In this document: piece by piece, positions 16,498-25,118 of the stretch
Numbering within the stretch: position 1 is the first letter of the stretch
How the letters are laid out: each line of letters begins with the position of its first letter
DNA from: Alphaproteobacteria bacterium
Lineage (GTDB): Bacteria > Pseudomonadota > Alphaproteobacteria > UBA6615
Assembly (NCBI GenBank): GCA_021774445.1
Contig: JAJFJA010000015.1
Location: forward strand, 62,001 to 126,000
DNA length: 64,000 nucleotides
Reading direction: 5' to 3'
The notes under the pieces: model-generated
The model's database searches: none
Told to the model about the DNA's origin: nothing
The model's input: only the letters and a program-made list of their open reading frames with translations
Program-made: the position numbers and the translations under genes

Positions 16498-19400
16498 ATG
16501 CAATGGAAGTATCTCAGCGTGATCCCGCTGGTCCTGCTAAGCGTCGGGCTTGGCGCACTGTTGATCCCGCGCGAAAGCGAGATAGCGCTGATGAGCCTTA
16601 AAGCGAAGCGCTTCAACGCCGCCGAGCCGTTCTATGCTGATCAGCGTCAGCAGGGCGATCAATCAGTCGGGACAATCGCTTCGCTGACGGAGATTTATCT
16701 GAACGACGGCCGTATCGACGCCGCCATCGTGGTTCTCGAGGAGCTGCTGGTCACGCAGCCGGACAGCCTCGACGTTCGGCGGTTCCTCGGCAAACTTTAC
16801 GGCGATGCCCAGCGCCTCGATGATTATGCGCGCAATCTACAGTCGTTGAACGACCTCGCGCCAAGCGAGGGGCAACTCCGTGAACTCATTGACATATATG
16901 ATCGCAGTGGTGCGTTCGACCGGGAGATTGCGGCGCGGCGCGCAGTAATTGCGGCCTATGACGGAACGCCGCAGGACTTCCATCGATTGGCCCTGCTGCT
17001 CGCCGATCGCGGCGCGCTGGCAGATGCGGCATCGACCCTGCATGGGGTGGCGCTCGAGAAGCCGGATCTGCTCGACCCGGATATGCGCACGCTGTTGTTC
17101 CGCCTGCTGATCGACACCGGCGCCACCGATACCGCCGGCGCCTTGGCCCAAGACTGGGTCACCGCCGGGGTCAGCACGGACGAGGTGCAGTATTTCACCG
17201 ACGAGATGCTCACACGTGGCCGCGTCGACGAAGCCTCGGCGATCTTTGCACCTTATATGTCCGCTGCCGCGAACGATCCGGTCTTGCAGCCGCTGCTGCT
17301 GAACCTGCTCATCGCGCGCGGCGAGACGGCAGAGGCCGTCGCCCTCTTGGAGAATTGGTTTGAAAGTGGCCAGCTGACGGCGGACGGCCTCGCCCAATAT
17401 GTCTCACTGGCGTTAGCCAGCGGTGCCGTTGCACTCGCGGAGGTTCTGACGGCCGGGGACAACTTGCGCGACATGCCGGTGGATCTGCTCAGCCAGATCG
17501 TCGATGACGCCTTCGGGCAAGGGGCGTTCGCCGTCGTCTCGCAGGCTGGAGGACAGTTCGCGGATGCCGACTTGGCCCAGCGTCCCCTCGTCGGCGCGAA
17601 GATTGCGATCGCGCAAGGCGACATGCGCGCGGCTGCGCAGTGGGCGGCAATCGCGCGGCGGACGAGCGGCCGAAGCAGCCTCGCCACGATCGAGCTGGCG
17701 GAGATTCTGGTGCTGTTGGATGAGAAAACGGAGGCGTTGACGTTACTCGACGATCTGGTTGGACAAGACGACGTACCATCCGAGGCTTATGGGATCTTGG
17801 CACGGCTGTATATTGATCAGGCGCGCGCTGAGGCCGGGTTTGCCAAGTTCACGGAGCTGCGCGCGGGGCGGCCAAGCGGCTTCGACGATGCGGCCTGGGC
17901 TCTGCTGGCCGCTCAAACAGGACGCGACGCATTGGTCCTTGCGTGGCTGGAAACGGGCCCACGGGTGCATGCGGATGACCTCGAGGACATTGTTGCCGCG
18001 GCTCTGGTAACCGGCGCGGATGGGCTCGCTCTTGCGGCCGCGGAGAGTTTATACGCTCTGAAGGACGGCGCACCGGAGAGACTGTTGTTCGCCGAGGCGC
18101 TGCTGCGTGTCGGGCGCGCGGCGCAGGCATTGGAGCATTTGCGTCCACTGGTGGCCGATATTCCGGAGGCGGAAGTTGCCTATGTGAAGGCTCTGCAGGC
18201 CGTCGGCGCCCGCGAAGAACTCACGACGTTCTTGGCCCTGAAGGAAGGTTCTGCGGCCGACGGCCTGGCGCAGAACGACCTTATCTACGACCTGTTAGAG
18301 GGCGAGGAGATCCCGGACTATCTGCTGCCATTCGTCGAGCGGCTGGCGCGCGATGTCGGCGGAGACTGGCTCTACACCTATGCTGAGTTGGCGCAGCGCG
18401 CCCAGCGAACTAACCAGTTGGTCGGCTTTCTCGAGGCCGAAATGAGCCGATCGGGGCTGCCGTCGAAGGCGGCCGAAGAACGGCTATCGCTGTTGGCGCA
18501 GATCGCCCCGGAGCGGGCGCTGGTGGTCGCCGAGCGGCTGGCGGAACAGTCGCCGCGGCAGTGGTCGCCACTCTATACGGATCTACTGCAAACGCTCGGC
18601 GACACAGGGCGCATGCAAGCGGCGATCGCACGCCGCCTCGCTGACCAGGACGCGCCGATAGAAGAAATCGAGGCGATGGCCTATGCGTTGATCGAATCGG
18701 GCGACCTTCAGGCCACTCTGCCGGCCACCCGGTTGCTCGCTGAGAAGAAGGGCGGAGACTGGTTGTTCACTTATGCCGAGCTCGCCACCAAAGCCGGCCG
18801 CGGCGCCGAGCTCGCCGATTTCCTAGCCACGGAGATCCGGCGCCGGGATTTGGATGAGGCCGCCGTTACGGACCGGGTCGATCTACTCATTACCGCGGCG
18901 CCGCAGGCAGCTGTGGTCGCGTTGCGGCCGTTCGTGGAGCAAGACCCCAAGCGGTGGTTCGCGCCGTATTTCGAGTTGTTGCAGAAGCAGGGCGACGTCG
19001 ACGGCGTCACTCAGCTGGTCGAGCAGCGCTTGGCCTCCAAGGATGTTCCGCGGGAGCAACTTGAAGGGCTGACCTATGCCCTGATCAACGCCAAGAATTT
19101 GGATTCGGCCCTACCGTCGGTGCGTCGGATGGCCGAGACCCTCGGCGGCGATTGGACATTCACCTATGTCGACCTGGCGCGCCGGGCGGAGCGAAAGGGT
19201 GATGCGATCAATCTGCTGAACCACCAGCTCAACCGAAAAGATCTTAGTAAGGCCGCGTTCGATGATTTGGTGAGCTTGCTGATCACCACCGATCCCGTCG
19301 TGGCGGTGGCGATTCTGAAGCACCACGCCAAGGCAGATGGCGGGCTGTGGTACGACGCCTATACCGAGGCGCTGCTCACGGTACGTCCGCGCTACCGGCA

Positions 19401-19602
19401 ATTCGCCTCGTCGCTGAAGGCGATGGAGAGTCTGGCCTCGAGCGTTGGTGGCCCGTGGCTGCAGGCCTATGCGGAGAAGGCACGCAAAGAGAACCGTGAA
19501 GCAGACTTTATCGAGTTCTTGGCACAACAGCGCAGCCGCACAGATCTCGAACCAGCCAATGCCGAGATCATCGCGCAAATGTGGTCGGAATCGCAGCCCT
19601 AA
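16498..19602 (+). CDS. pelB: PelB-like TPR protein
   Basis: The product is 1034 residues. An N-terminal hydrophobic segment (YLSVIPLVLLSVGLGALLIP) anchors it, and nearly everything after is helical TPR-type repeat. Three longer ~130-residue modules carry the recurring GGDWLYTYAELAQRA, GGDWLFTYAELATKA and GGDWTFTYVDLARRA motif. Pseudomonas PelB (about 1190 residues) has a similar TPR part that binds PelA, and a C-terminal 16-strand outer-membrane barrel. Here the protein ends in helical repeat (KARKENREADFIEFLAQQ), so the barrel seems absent. Its place between the two halves of PelA suits a periplasmic scaffold that holds them. It starts three bases after the deacetylase stop. Confidence 0.78.
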   Translation: MQWKYLSVIPLVLLSVGLGALLIPRESEIALMSLKAKRFNAAEPFYADQRQQGDQSVGTIASLTEIYLNDGRIDAAIVVLEELLVTQPDSLDVRRFLGKLYGDAQRLDDYARNLQSLNDLAPSEGQLRELIDIYDRSGAFDREIAARRAVIAAYDGTPQDFHRLALLLADRGALADAASTLHGVALEKPDLLDPDMRTLLFRLLIDTGATDTAGALAQDWVTAGVSTDEVQYFTDEMLTRGRVDEASAIFAPYMSAAANDPVLQPLLLNLLIARGETAEAVALLENWFESGQLTADGLAQYVSLALASGAVALAEVLTAGDNLRDMPVDLLSQIVDDAFGQGAFAVVSQAGGQFADADLAQRPLVGAKIAIAQGDMRAAAQWAAIARRTSGRSSLATIELAEILVLLDEKTEALTLLDDLVGQDDVPSEAYGILARLYIDQARAEAGFAKFTELRAGRPSGFDDAAWALLAAQTGRDALVLAWLETGPRVHADDLEDIVAAALVTGADGLALAAAESLYALKDGAPERLLFAEALLRVGRAAQALEHLRPLVADIPEAEVAYVKALQAVGAREELTTFLALKEGSAADGLAQNDLIYDLLEGEEIPDYLLPFVERLARDVGGDWLYTYAELAQRAQRTNQLVGFLEAEMSRSGLPSKAAEERLSLLAQIAPERALVVAERLAEQSPRQWSPLYTDLLQTLGDTGRMQAAIARRLADQDAPIEEIEAMAYALIESGDLQATLPATRLLAEKKGGDWLFTYAELATKAGRGAELADFLATEIRRRDLDEAAVTDRVDLLITAAPQAAVVALRPFVEQDPKRWFAPYFELLQKQGDVDGVTQLVEQRLASKDVPREQLEGLTYALINAKNLDSALPSVRRMAETLGGDWTFTYVDLARRAERKGDAINLLNHQLNRKDLSKAAFDDLVSLLITTDPVVAVAILKHHAKADGGLWYDAYTEALLTVRPRYRQFASSLKAMESLASSVGGPWLQAYAEKARKENREADFIEFLAQQRSRTDLEPANAEIIAQMWSESQP

Positions 19603-19625
19603 GGGGCAATGAGTGGGAGGAATTG

Positions 19626-20642
19626 ATGGACAAGATATTTGCATGCAAGACGCTACGCGGGGTGCGCCTGGGGGTTTGGCTCGCCGCGGCTGCGATCGCC
19701 GCGGCCGTTGGCCTCGGACCGGCTCGGGCCGATGATGGCGACAGTGAGCGTCGCCAACAGATGCGGGACTTCGTGGTGGCGATTGCCGACACGGCCCGCG
19801 CGGAACGCCCCGACTTCGTCGTCGTGACCCAGAATGGCCTGGATTTGATGACCGTGGAAGGCGACCCCGATGGGCCATTGGCGACCGACTATGTCTCTAT
19901 TCTGGACGGCGTTAGTCAAGAGGGCGTGTCTTTCGGCTATGACGGCTATTGCGATCGCACGCCGAAGCGCCAGCATCGGGAGATGCTCGCTTATCTGGAA
20001 CAGGCACGGAGCGCCGGCCTCGCGGTTTTGCTGACCGACTATTGCGACCGCGAGCAGTCGGTGGCGCAGGCCAGCGAGATTGCCGCCGCGCAAGGTTTTA
20101 TTTCTTTTGTTTCGCGAGATTCCGATTTCGGCCTAAGCAGCGTGCCAGGTGCGCCGGCTCGCCAGGCCAAGGCCGGTGATGTCGGCCGATTGGTGGAGGC
20201 TCAAAATTACCTATACCTGCTGAACCCGGAGAAATTCGCGCAGGCCGAGGACATGGTCGGCGCAGTCTCTGCGGGTGATTTCGACGTCGTGATCATCGAT
20301 CCGTTCTTCCGCAACGACCGCCCGCTAGCGGCTGCTGAGATCGAGCAAATGCAGCGCAAACCGAGTGGCGGCAGGCGGCTGATGTTGGCCTATTTGAACG
20401 TCGGGGCGGCCGAGAATTGGCGCTATTACTGGCAGTCGGACTGGCGCACCGGCAGTCCAACTTGGCTCGGCGAAACCTATAGCGACGACTATCCGGACGA
20501 ATTCTGGGCCCGCTACTGGCGCGAAGAATGGCACGATATCATCTACGGTTCGAACGATTCATATCTCAGGCGGGTCTTGAATCAGGGGTTCGACGGCGTT
20601 TTCCTGGACAATATCGACGCCTACGAAATCTTCGAGGAATAG
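19626..20642 (+). CDS. Pel glycoside hydrolase (GH114/spherulin-4-like), PelA N-terminal part as a separate gene
   Basis: The product is 338 residues, starting at ATG 19626 with GGGAGGAA upstream. It has a signal peptide (LGVWLAAAAIAAAVGLGPARA) and a TM1410/GH114-like barrel: RPDFVVVTQNGLDL, YLEQARSAGLAVLLTDYC, FDVVIIDPFFRND, LMLAYLNVGAAENWRYYW and the closing FDGVFLDNIDAYE. Endo-alpha-1,4-polygalactosaminidases of this family cleave the galactosaminan of Pel. In Pseudomonas this domain is the N-terminal half of PelA; a split arrangement is also known from Gram-positive pel clusters. Likely periplasmic, trimming or releasing Pel during export. Confidence 0.82.
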   Translation: MDKIFACKTLRGVRLGVWLAAAAIAAAVGLGPARADDGDSERRQQMRDFVVAIADTARAERPDFVVVTQNGLDLMTVEGDPDGPLATDYVSILDGVSQEGVSFGYDGYCDRTPKRQHREMLAYLEQARSAGLAVLLTDYCDREQSVAQASEIAAAQGFISFVSRDSDFGLSSVPGAPARQAKAGDVGRLVEAQNYLYLLNPEKFAQAEDMVGAVSAGDFDVVIIDPFFRNDRPLAAAEIEQMQRKPSGGRRLMLAYLNVGAAENWRYYWQSDWRTGSPTWLGETYSDDYPDEFWARYWREEWHDIIYGSNDSYLRRVLNQGFDGVFLDNIDAYEIFEE

Positions 20643-20772
20643 AGCAGCCGGGATAACGCGTCCGCCTATTTCAAGACAAAAAGCGGCTGGAATAACCCCA
20701 TGCTGCGTCCGCCCCCGTGAGAACTGGTAGCCGAGGGAAACGGCAAGGTTCGAAAAAGGGGGCTCCGCAACA

Positions 20773-21471
20773 ATGGGCAACATGGATGCGACATATCCGG
20801 AAAATACCGTGGATGACGAAAGCGGCGGGTTTTCCGCCGGGGCACTAGGCGTCGTCGTCCTGCTCGCCGCGGTGCCGGTGCTGCTGGCCCTGGTCCTCGT
20901 TACCGGCCGTGGCATCACTAACCCTGTGCCGGCACTGCTAGAGCGGTGGTCCGACGCCCCCGTGATTTCGCAGCAAACCGAGGCAATCGAGCCGGTTGCG
21001 GTGGCGCCGGAGGTCGCGGAATACGCCGAGCCCGATGCTCCCGAGAGGTTGGAGATCGACCTCCTGACGCCGCGCGGATCGGCGCCGGTTTATGACGTCG
21101 GCGAGAATTTGGAGGTCATGGTCGATCTGTCGCAGAGCGCCTATTTGTACTGCTTTTACCAGGATGGGGCAGGCGCTATTGCTCGGGTCTTTCCGAACCG
21201 CTTCCAGCCGGATGCGTTCGTTGACGTTGGTCAGCCGATGACCATACCCGGTCGCGACGCGCAATTCCGTATCGTCTTCGAGTTGCGTGGCGCTTTGGAG
21301 ACCATTGGTTGCATTGCCACCGATGACGACATGGGCGAGAGCTCCCCGGCAATGCTCACCCCAGATCTGACGCCGATTCCGGTCGAGTCACTGGAACAGG
21401 TCGCCTCAATCTTTGCCAGCAACGCAAAGACCGAAATCAGCCAGGCGTATTTGCGCGTCCAGGTCAACTAG
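20773..21471 (+). CDS. Membrane-anchored DUF4384 protein in the pel operon
   Basis: The product is 232 residues. A short N-terminal tail and one transmembrane helix (GALGVVVLLAAVPVLLALVLVTG) are followed by a linker and a DUF4384 domain: LEVMVDLSQSAYLYCFYQDGAGAIARVFPN and later FELRGALETIGCIATDD. The C-terminus is extracytoplasmic. It occupies the place where pelC (an outer-membrane lipoprotein) would be expected, but has no lipobox and no PelC-like sequence that I can recognise. It may replace or accompany PelC. DUF4384 also occurs in the 2.3-3.7 kb lipoprotein of this window. Confidence 0.62.
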   Translation: MGNMDATYPENTVDDESGGFSAGALGVVVLLAAVPVLLALVLVTGRGITNPVPALLERWSDAPVISQQTEAIEPVAVAPEVAEYAEPDAPERLEIDLLTPRGSAPVYDVGENLEVMVDLSQSAYLYCFYQDGAGAIARVFPNRFQPDAFVDVGQPMTIPGRDAQFRIVFELRGALETIGCIATDDDMGESSPAMLTPDLTPIPVESLEQVASIFASNAKTEISQAYLRVQVN

Positions 21472-21497
21472 CTGCTGTGTGGGGAAGGGACAAGATA

Positions 21498-22517
21498 ATG
21501 AAGAACAAGACGAAGGCGACCCGGCGCAGCGCGACCAAGAGGTCGACCGGTAAGCGGCTGATGGGGGTGCGCCCGATCGCGCTGCTCGAGCTGATCATAT
21601 TCTTCGCGGTCGCTGGGGCCATCGACTTCCTGTTGTTGGGAGGCGCGCGCTTTCAGGGCTTCAATCCGCATCCGTTCTGGTTGCCGGTGATTTTTCTCAG
21701 CATTCAGTACGGTACCAATGAGGGCCTGCTGGCCGCATTTGCCGCGACGGCGATGCTGCTGATCGGCAACCTGCCGGAACAGAAACTGTCGCAAGACCTA
21801 TACACCTACGCTTTGGAGATTAGCCTGCAGCCGATCCTCTGGCAGGCCGCCGCCGTCGTGGTGGGAGAGCTGCATGGCCGCCAGGTTCGGGATCGCGACA
21901 CGCTGCGCCAAGTGTTGGCCGACACCCGGGCAGAGAAAGACATGGTCGCCGCAGCGTATCTCAAACTGCGCGGCGTCAAGGATACACTCGAGATCCGGGT
22001 TGCGGCACAGGTCAACACGCTGTCCACGACCTATCGCGCGGCACGGTCGCTGAAAGGCGAAAGCAGTGCGGCGGTGTATGCCGGGCTAAGCCAGTTCGTC
22101 CATGGTGTGCTGGCGCCGGAAAAGTTCTCGTTCTTCCAGCTGACGGAGCGCGGCCTCGAAACCAAACTCACAGGTGGCTGGGCGCCCAGCGACGAATATG
22201 CCAAGGTCATCGCGCCGGGACTGCCGCTGTACCACCAGATCGTGCATGACAAGGGGACACTGAATGCCGCCGACCCCCAGCAGCAGAGCGTGCTCGATGG
22301 TCAAGGCATTCTCGCCGGCGCCGTACGATGCGGCGGGAATGTGGTCGGGATGCTGAAGGTCGAAGCGCTCGACTTCGCCAGCCTCAACAGTGCGACGGTC
22401 ACCGACTTCCAGGTGGTTTGCGACTGGATCAGCGATGCCCTGACGATTGCGGCGGCCCAGGAAGCTGCCGGCGGAGCGGACAGAACGCCGGTATACGCGG
22501 CGCGGCAGGTGGCCTGA
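21498..22517 (+). CDS. pelD: PelD-like inner-membrane protein with GAF domain, no GGDEF remnant
   Basis: The product is 339 residues from ATG 21498. Four membrane segments lie in the first ~125 residues (LLELIIFFAVAGAIDFLLLG, FWLPVIFLSIQYGTNEGLLAAFAATAMLLIG, ...LQPILWQAAAVVVGEL). A coiled region to about 185 (RDRDTLRQVLADTRAEKDMVAAAYLKLRGVKDTLEIRVAAQVNTL) leads to a GAF domain to about 325. Pseudomonas PelD (455 residues) continues into a degenerate GGDEF domain whose RxxD site binds c-di-GMP; that part is missing here. PelD, PelE, PelF and PelG form the synthase complex. The stop overlaps the pelE start (TGATG). Confidence 0.8.
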   Translation: MKNKTKATRRSATKRSTGKRLMGVRPIALLELIIFFAVAGAIDFLLLGGARFQGFNPHPFWLPVIFLSIQYGTNEGLLAAFAATAMLLIGNLPEQKLSQDLYTYALEISLQPILWQAAAVVVGELHGRQVRDRDTLRQVLADTRAEKDMVAAAYLKLRGVKDTLEIRVAAQVNTLSTTYRAARSLKGESSAAVYAGLSQFVHGVLAPEKFSFFQLTERGLETKLTGGWAPSDEYAKVIAPGLPLYHQIVHDKGTLNAADPQQQSVLDGQGILAGAVRCGGNVVGMLKVEALDFASLNSATVTDFQVVCDWISDALTIAAAQEAAGGADRTPVYAARQVA

Positions 22518-23596
22518 TGGCGGGCTTGCGTGACGTCGCGGCGAATGGCGGGGCACTGGGCGCCAGAGGTTCGTCCGCTGAAGTCGCGGCTGTTGCCGGC
22601 GTCGCTTTCCTTCTTGAAGCCGGGCCGTTGGCGCTGCTTTCCGGCACCCTACCGCTGATTATGATGGCGTTACACGTCTATGTCGCCGTGTCGCTGGCGA
22701 TTTGGACGTTCTGGCGCCGCCGCTTTGTCGACCTGCATTTCGCGCTGTTGCTGACGTTGACGACGGCGGTACTCGGGCCGATCGGGTCAGCCGGGAGTAT
22801 CCTGGCGATGCTATTGTCACGGTTGCTCAACCGCGGACCGGCTTCCTACGAGGAGCTGCAGAGTGCGTTGTTTCCAGAGACCAAGCTAAACGCGGTAGAG
22901 GTCTTGTCGGAAAATCTCGCCTTAGGCCGTGAACAGCCGACCGGGTCCGCGTCCGTGGCGTCCTTCGCCGATATCGGGACAGCGGGGACCAGCCAGCAAA
23001 AGCAGACCATGATTGGGCATTTGGCGCGGCGCTTCCGCGGCGAATTCGCGCCGGCGCTAAACAACGTGCTGACCGATACCGATGCGGCCGTCCGGGTCCA
23101 GGCAGGTACCGCTGTGGCCAAGATCGAAAAACGCTATGTCGAGCGGATCGTTGAGCTCGAGCGCCGCGTCGAGGCGGCGCCCGATGACTTGACTACGCTT
23201 CGCGAGCTCGCTTGGACGCTGGACGATTATGCATTCAACGGGCTGATCGATCCGCAGCGACAGCAGGACACCCGACAAGCGGCGGTTGCCGCTTACCGCC
23301 GATGCCTGGCAGTGGCGCCGGCGGACGAAGGCGACCGGAAAGCATTGGGGCGGCTGCTGGTCCGATTGGGCGAGGTCACGGAGGCCGAGCCGTTGCTCGC
23401 CGAACTGTGCGAAAGCGATCCGCAGCAGGATACGATGTACTGGTATGCGGAGTGCCTGTTTCGCTTGGGCCGGTACGATGCTCTGCGCACGCTGTTCGCG
23501 CAAATGCCGGAAGCGGCGCTGGAGGCGGACAGCCTGCCGCATCGATTGGCCCCAGTTGCGGACCTGTGGCACAATACCCGCTTGGCGAGGCGGTGA
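22517..23596 (+). CDS. pelE: PelE-like membrane protein with TPR region
   Basis: The product is 359 residues starting at ATG 22517, which overlaps the pelD stop. Two or three hydrophobic helices occupy residues ~20-110 (VAAVAGVAFLLEAGPLAL, LPLIMMALHVYVAVSLAIWTF, FALLLTLTTAVLGPIGSAGSILAML). The cytoplasmic remainder ends in TPR-like helices (LERRVEAAPDDLTTLRELAWTLDDYA, AYRRCLAVAPADEGDRKALGRLLVRLG). This fits PelE, which links PelD to the synthase PelF. The sequence is fast-evolving, so the name relies on position and topology. TGATG overlap with pelF. Confidence 0.78.
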   Translation: MAGLRDVAANGGALGARGSSAEVAAVAGVAFLLEAGPLALLSGTLPLIMMALHVYVAVSLAIWTFWRRRFVDLHFALLLTLTTAVLGPIGSAGSILAMLLSRLLNRGPASYEELQSALFPETKLNAVEVLSENLALGREQPTGSASVASFADIGTAGTSQQKQTMIGHLARRFRGEFAPALNNVLTDTDAAVRVQAGTAVAKIEKRYVERIVELERRVEAAPDDLTTLRELAWTLDDYAFNGLIDPQRQQDTRQAAVAAYRRCLAVAPADEGDRKALGRLLVRLGEVTEAEPLLAELCESDPQQDTMYWYAECLFRLGRYDALRTLFAQMPEAALEADSLPHRLAPVADLWHNTRLARR

Positions 23597-25116
23597 TGGG
23601 CAAGGCGGTGGCAAACGGCGCGGCTGCAGATGTCTGTCTGCTGCTCGAAGGTTCTTATCCCTATGTTTCAGGCGGCGTGTCGAGCTGGGTGCAGGATCTC
23701 ATCACCACCCAGCCCGATCTCAGCTTCCATGTGCTCGCACTGGTGCCGACGCGCGCGGAGCGGGCGCTCAAATATGAGCTGCCGGAAAATGTGACCGGTG
23801 TCAGCCACATCTATTTGCAGGATTTGGTGCCCGGGGTGCGGCCGAAAGGTCGGCACATGAAGGTTCTCGAGCAGCTCGAGGGTCCGTTGACGCATCTGCA
23901 AAAACCACAAGGCGGGTACGCTGACGTTGCGGCAATCATTGAGATATTGCAGGGCCTCAACGAGGCCCTCGGGCAGCGCCTGCTGCTCAACTCGGAGGCC
24001 GCCTGGCGCCTGTTGTTGCGGATGTATCAAGCGACGATGCCGCAAAGTTCGTTCCTCAACTATTTCTGGACCTGGCGCTCGATCATGAGTGGGCTTTTCA
24101 CAAGTCTGACGGCGCCGTTGCCGGCGGCGCGGGTCTATCACACGATTTCAACAGGCTATGCCGGGTTGGTCGCGACGCGCGCCAAGATTGAGACCGGGCG
24201 GCCGACAATCCTCACCGAGCACGGTATCTACACAAACGAACGCCGCATCGAGATCACTCTTGCCGAGTGGATCGAGGAGGCGGTCGACGAAGGTCTTTCG
24301 GTCGACAGACAGTTTCGCGACTTACGGGATGTTTGGATCGATGCCTTCGAGAGCTACGCCAAGGCCTGCTATGACGCCTGCGACAGCATCATCACGCTCT
24401 ACACCGGGAACCAGGAATTCCAGCTCCGCCTCGGCGCGGATGCCAGCAAGCTGCTGGTGATCCCCAACGGCGTCGACTACGCCAAACTGGCGGCGGATGC
24501 CGCCGGTCTGGCCGCCCCGGATACGGCGCGGGCGCCGACCGTGGCGCTCATCGGGCGGGTCGTTTCGATCAAAGACATCAAAACCTTCATCCAGGCGTGT
24601 GCGAGCGTACGGGTGGAAATACCGGATCTGGAGGCCCTTGTGCTTGGGCCGACGGAGGAAGAGCCGGACTATTACGCCGAGTGCGTGGCGCTGACGGAGC
24701 ATCTCGGCCTGACGGAGACCGTGAAGTTCATGGGGCGTGTGCAACTCGGCGAGTATTTGGGCCGCATCGACGTGATGGTCCTCACCAGCATCAGCGAGGC
24801 ACAGCCGTTGGTCATCTTGGAAGCCGCCGCGGCGGGCGTCCCCACGGTCGCCACCGACGTTGGGTCGTGCCGCGAACTGTTGTTCGGGCAACCCGATGAA
24901 GACCCGGATCTGGGCCCAGGTGGCGCGGTAACACCGGTCGGGGCACCGATGGCAACCGCTACCGAGATCAAGAAGCTGCTGCAGGACCGCGTTTGGTGGC
25001 AGCAATGCAGCGATGCCATGCGCGAGCGGGTGCGGCTGCATTACAACAAGGCTGATATTTTCGGGCGGTATCGTGCCCTTTACCAAAATCTCGCCGATGG
25101 CGTTGGTGTGGCATAG
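23596..25116 (+). CDS. pelF: Pel glycosyltransferase (GT4)
   Basis: The product is 506 residues, almost exactly the length of Pseudomonas PelF. The N-terminal domain starts with ADVCLLLEGSYPYVSGGVSSWVQDLI, the PelF-specific glycine-rich entry, and includes LTEHGIYTNERRIEI. The C-terminal GT-B domain has PTVALIGRVVSIKDIKTFI and the donor-site E-x7-E in SEAQPLVILEAAAAGVP. It is the cytosolic UDP-sugar-dependent polymerising transferase of Pel. It starts within the pelE stop (TGATG) and ends two bases before pelG, so it is tightly coupled in the operon. Confidence 0.95.
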   Translation: MGKAVANGAAADVCLLLEGSYPYVSGGVSSWVQDLITTQPDLSFHVLALVPTRAERALKYELPENVTGVSHIYLQDLVPGVRPKGRHMKVLEQLEGPLTHLQKPQGGYADVAAIIEILQGLNEALGQRLLLNSEAAWRLLLRMYQATMPQSSFLNYFWTWRSIMSGLFTSLTAPLPAARVYHTISTGYAGLVATRAKIETGRPTILTEHGIYTNERRIEITLAEWIEEAVDEGLSVDRQFRDLRDVWIDAFESYAKACYDACDSIITLYTGNQEFQLRLGADASKLLVIPNGVDYAKLAADAAGLAAPDTARAPTVALIGRVVSIKDIKTFIQACASVRVEIPDLEALVLGPTEEEPDYYAECVALTEHLGLTETVKFMGRVQLGEYLGRIDVMVLTSISEAQPLVILEAAAAGVPTVATDVGSCRELLFGQPDEDPDLGPGGAVTPVGAPMATATEIKKLLQDRVWWQQCSDAMRERVRLHYNKADIFGRYRALYQNLADGVGVA

Positions 25117-25118
25117 GT

